DNA of 64,000 bases from Chloroflexota bacterium. GTDB taxonomy: Bacteria > Chloroflexota > UBA11872. The notes under the pieces are model-generated. The model searched no databases and was not told the DNA's origin. It saw only the letters and a list, made by a program, of their open reading frames with translations. Where the stretch lies: the NCBI GenBank assembly GCA_028874175.1, contig JAPPLN010000008.1:1-64000 (forward strand), given 5' to 3'. Positions 63,294 to 64,000 of the stretch are shown here, piece after piece; position 1 is the stretch's first letter, and the number at the start of each line of letters is the position of its first letter. The translations under genes were made by a program, and so were the position numbers.

Positions 63294-63389
63294 ACAGCAT
63301 TGAGATTCCAGGAGCTTTCAGCGCCATTTTACGGGCGAATTCGGACATAGCCGGCGAGCCCGGAACCCTCGAGTAGCGTGCCGGGCCGG

Positions 63390-64000
63390 CTACGGCGGTG
63401 GCGCAACAACCCGAACCTGGCCAGGCGCCACAACGAAGTCCGCGGAAGCGATGGCCCGGGAGCCAACCATGATCTCGACCCGCCAGGGGCCTGGCGCGGC
63501 CGTGGGTGGTAGTCCAAACCAGAATCCGAATCGCGCTTGGGTGTAGGCCGGCTGCGGATCGGTCAGGAACGTACCCTGCAAGGCATCCCCGGCGAACCAG
63601 CGGATTCCAAGGCGCGAGCCGCGCGCGACGTTCACAAACTCAATCGAGACGTTGACGCGCTCCCCAGGGTGGAACGTCAGTGTCGGCTGAATTGGCTCCT
63701 GTCCAGACCCAAGCTGTAGAGCCAGCACAACACTGTTGGCCTCGGCTGATTCGTTCGCCCCGACGTCCAGCGCCGGGGTGGAGGTTGCGGTCGGCGTCGC
63801 CTGCTGTTCGGTCGAACCCGGCTCGGCACTTGGACCTTCGGAACTGATTCGCCAGATCAATCCGCGTGCCTCAAGCAGGTACGCAGTCCCGTCCGGCCCT
63901 AGCGCGATGTCCACCGACGTGAACAACGGAATGTCACGAGCGAGGTCGCCGGATTGCCCATGGCCGAGCGGGTTGCCGGCAATGACCTGCGCGAATCCGC
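63390..64000 (-). CDS. C-terminal part of a probable beta-propeller protein, cut by the window edge
   Basis: At least 203 residues on the minus strand, open to the end of the window. The first visible part, FAQVIAGNPLGHGQSGDLAR, then VDIALGPDGTAYLLEARGLIWRI, resembles the last blades of NHL or sugar-dehydrogenase beta-propellers. After a Thr/Ser/Glu/Pro-rich linker (EGPSAEPGSTEQQATPTATS) comes a separate all-beta domain of about 110 residues (LTFHPGERVNVSIEFVNVARGSRL ... GPWRVEIMVGSRAIASADFVV) that looks like an extracellular Ig-like domain. The protein is probably secreted, but its N-terminus is outside the window. The function is unknown. Confidence 0.7.
   Translation of the reverse strand, partial: GFAQVIAGNPLGHGQSGDLARDIPLFTSVDIALGPDGTAYLLEARGLIWRISSEGPSAEPGSTEQQATPTATSTPALDVGANESAEANSVVLALQLGSGQEPIQPTLTFHPGERVNVSIEFVNVARGSRLGIRWFAGDALQGTFLTDPQPAYTQARFGFWFGLPPTAAPGPWRVEIMVGSRAIASADFVVAPGQVRVVAPPP

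Noticed and set aside
63294-63389. CIRCE heat-shock operator before grpE
   Set aside because: No TTAGCACTC/GAGTGCTAA inverted repeat is present. Only a weak TAAAAT -10-like element was found.

Overview
The window reads as high-GC bacterial chromosome, most likely from an uncultivated Chloroflexota (SAR202-, Dehalococcoidia- or Caldilinea-like). The evidence is indirect: two Tat-dependent lipoprotein solute-binding proteins, one with a long V/E/K-repeat linker of the kind common in that phylum, a glycine cleavage P-protein split in two, and a long RpoC with a large coiled-coil insertion. No 16S gene is present, so this placement is an inference.

Layout. Positions 1-815 hold no credible gene but contain two arrays of 21-bp direct repeats (329-454 and 594-763). 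A thiamine-diphosphate enzyme of the acetolactate synthase type follows (816-2498, minus). From 2842 to 4640 an ECF sigma factor sits directly ahead of an unrecognised internally repeated protein. A Tat lipoprotein solute-binding protein (4850-6364) is preceded by two strong RNA hairpins. At 6711-8659 a SAICAR synthase with an extra N-terminal domain and a HAD phosphatase form a patch that looks lower in GC, ending beside a degenerate tRNA-Val-like sequence. An XRE regulator and a conserved protein of unknown function follow (8923-10387).

Positions 10589-19202 look like a polyol uptake and breakdown locus: solute-binding protein, two permeases, an ABC ATPase and a Gfo/Idh/MocA dehydrogenase on plus, then an IolE-like TIM-barrel isomerase and IolD on minus. 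IolD makes inositol or a related cyclitol the best guess for the substrate. A YdjC/ChbG deacetylase, the glycine cleavage genes gcvH-gcvPA-gcvPB, a MazG-type pyrophosphohydrolase and a lipoprotein resembling M28 peptidases but lacking key metal ligands come next. A tightly packed plus-strand run follows: S58 peptidase, SAM hydrolase, M50 protease, HD protein, ScpA and ScpB.

From 59757 down to 30460 the minus strand carries an almost unbroken transcription and translation supercluster: rpoB-rpoC-rpsL-rpsG-fusA-tuf, the S10 operon, the spc operon with secY, adk, map, infA and rpmJ, the alpha operon, then truA-rplM-rpsI. Several small products (IF-1, S10, S14, S17) carry extensions or an insertion. 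The cluster ends tail-to-tail on scpB with a shared CTAG double stop. Upstream of rpoB is a 455-base leader with a candidate promoter and attenuator hairpin, then a HIT protein, prmA, dnaJ and grpE on the same strand, and finally the 3' part of a probable beta-propeller lipoprotein or secreted protein cut by the window edge.

No CRISPR array, complete insertion sequence, rRNA operon or prophage was seen.
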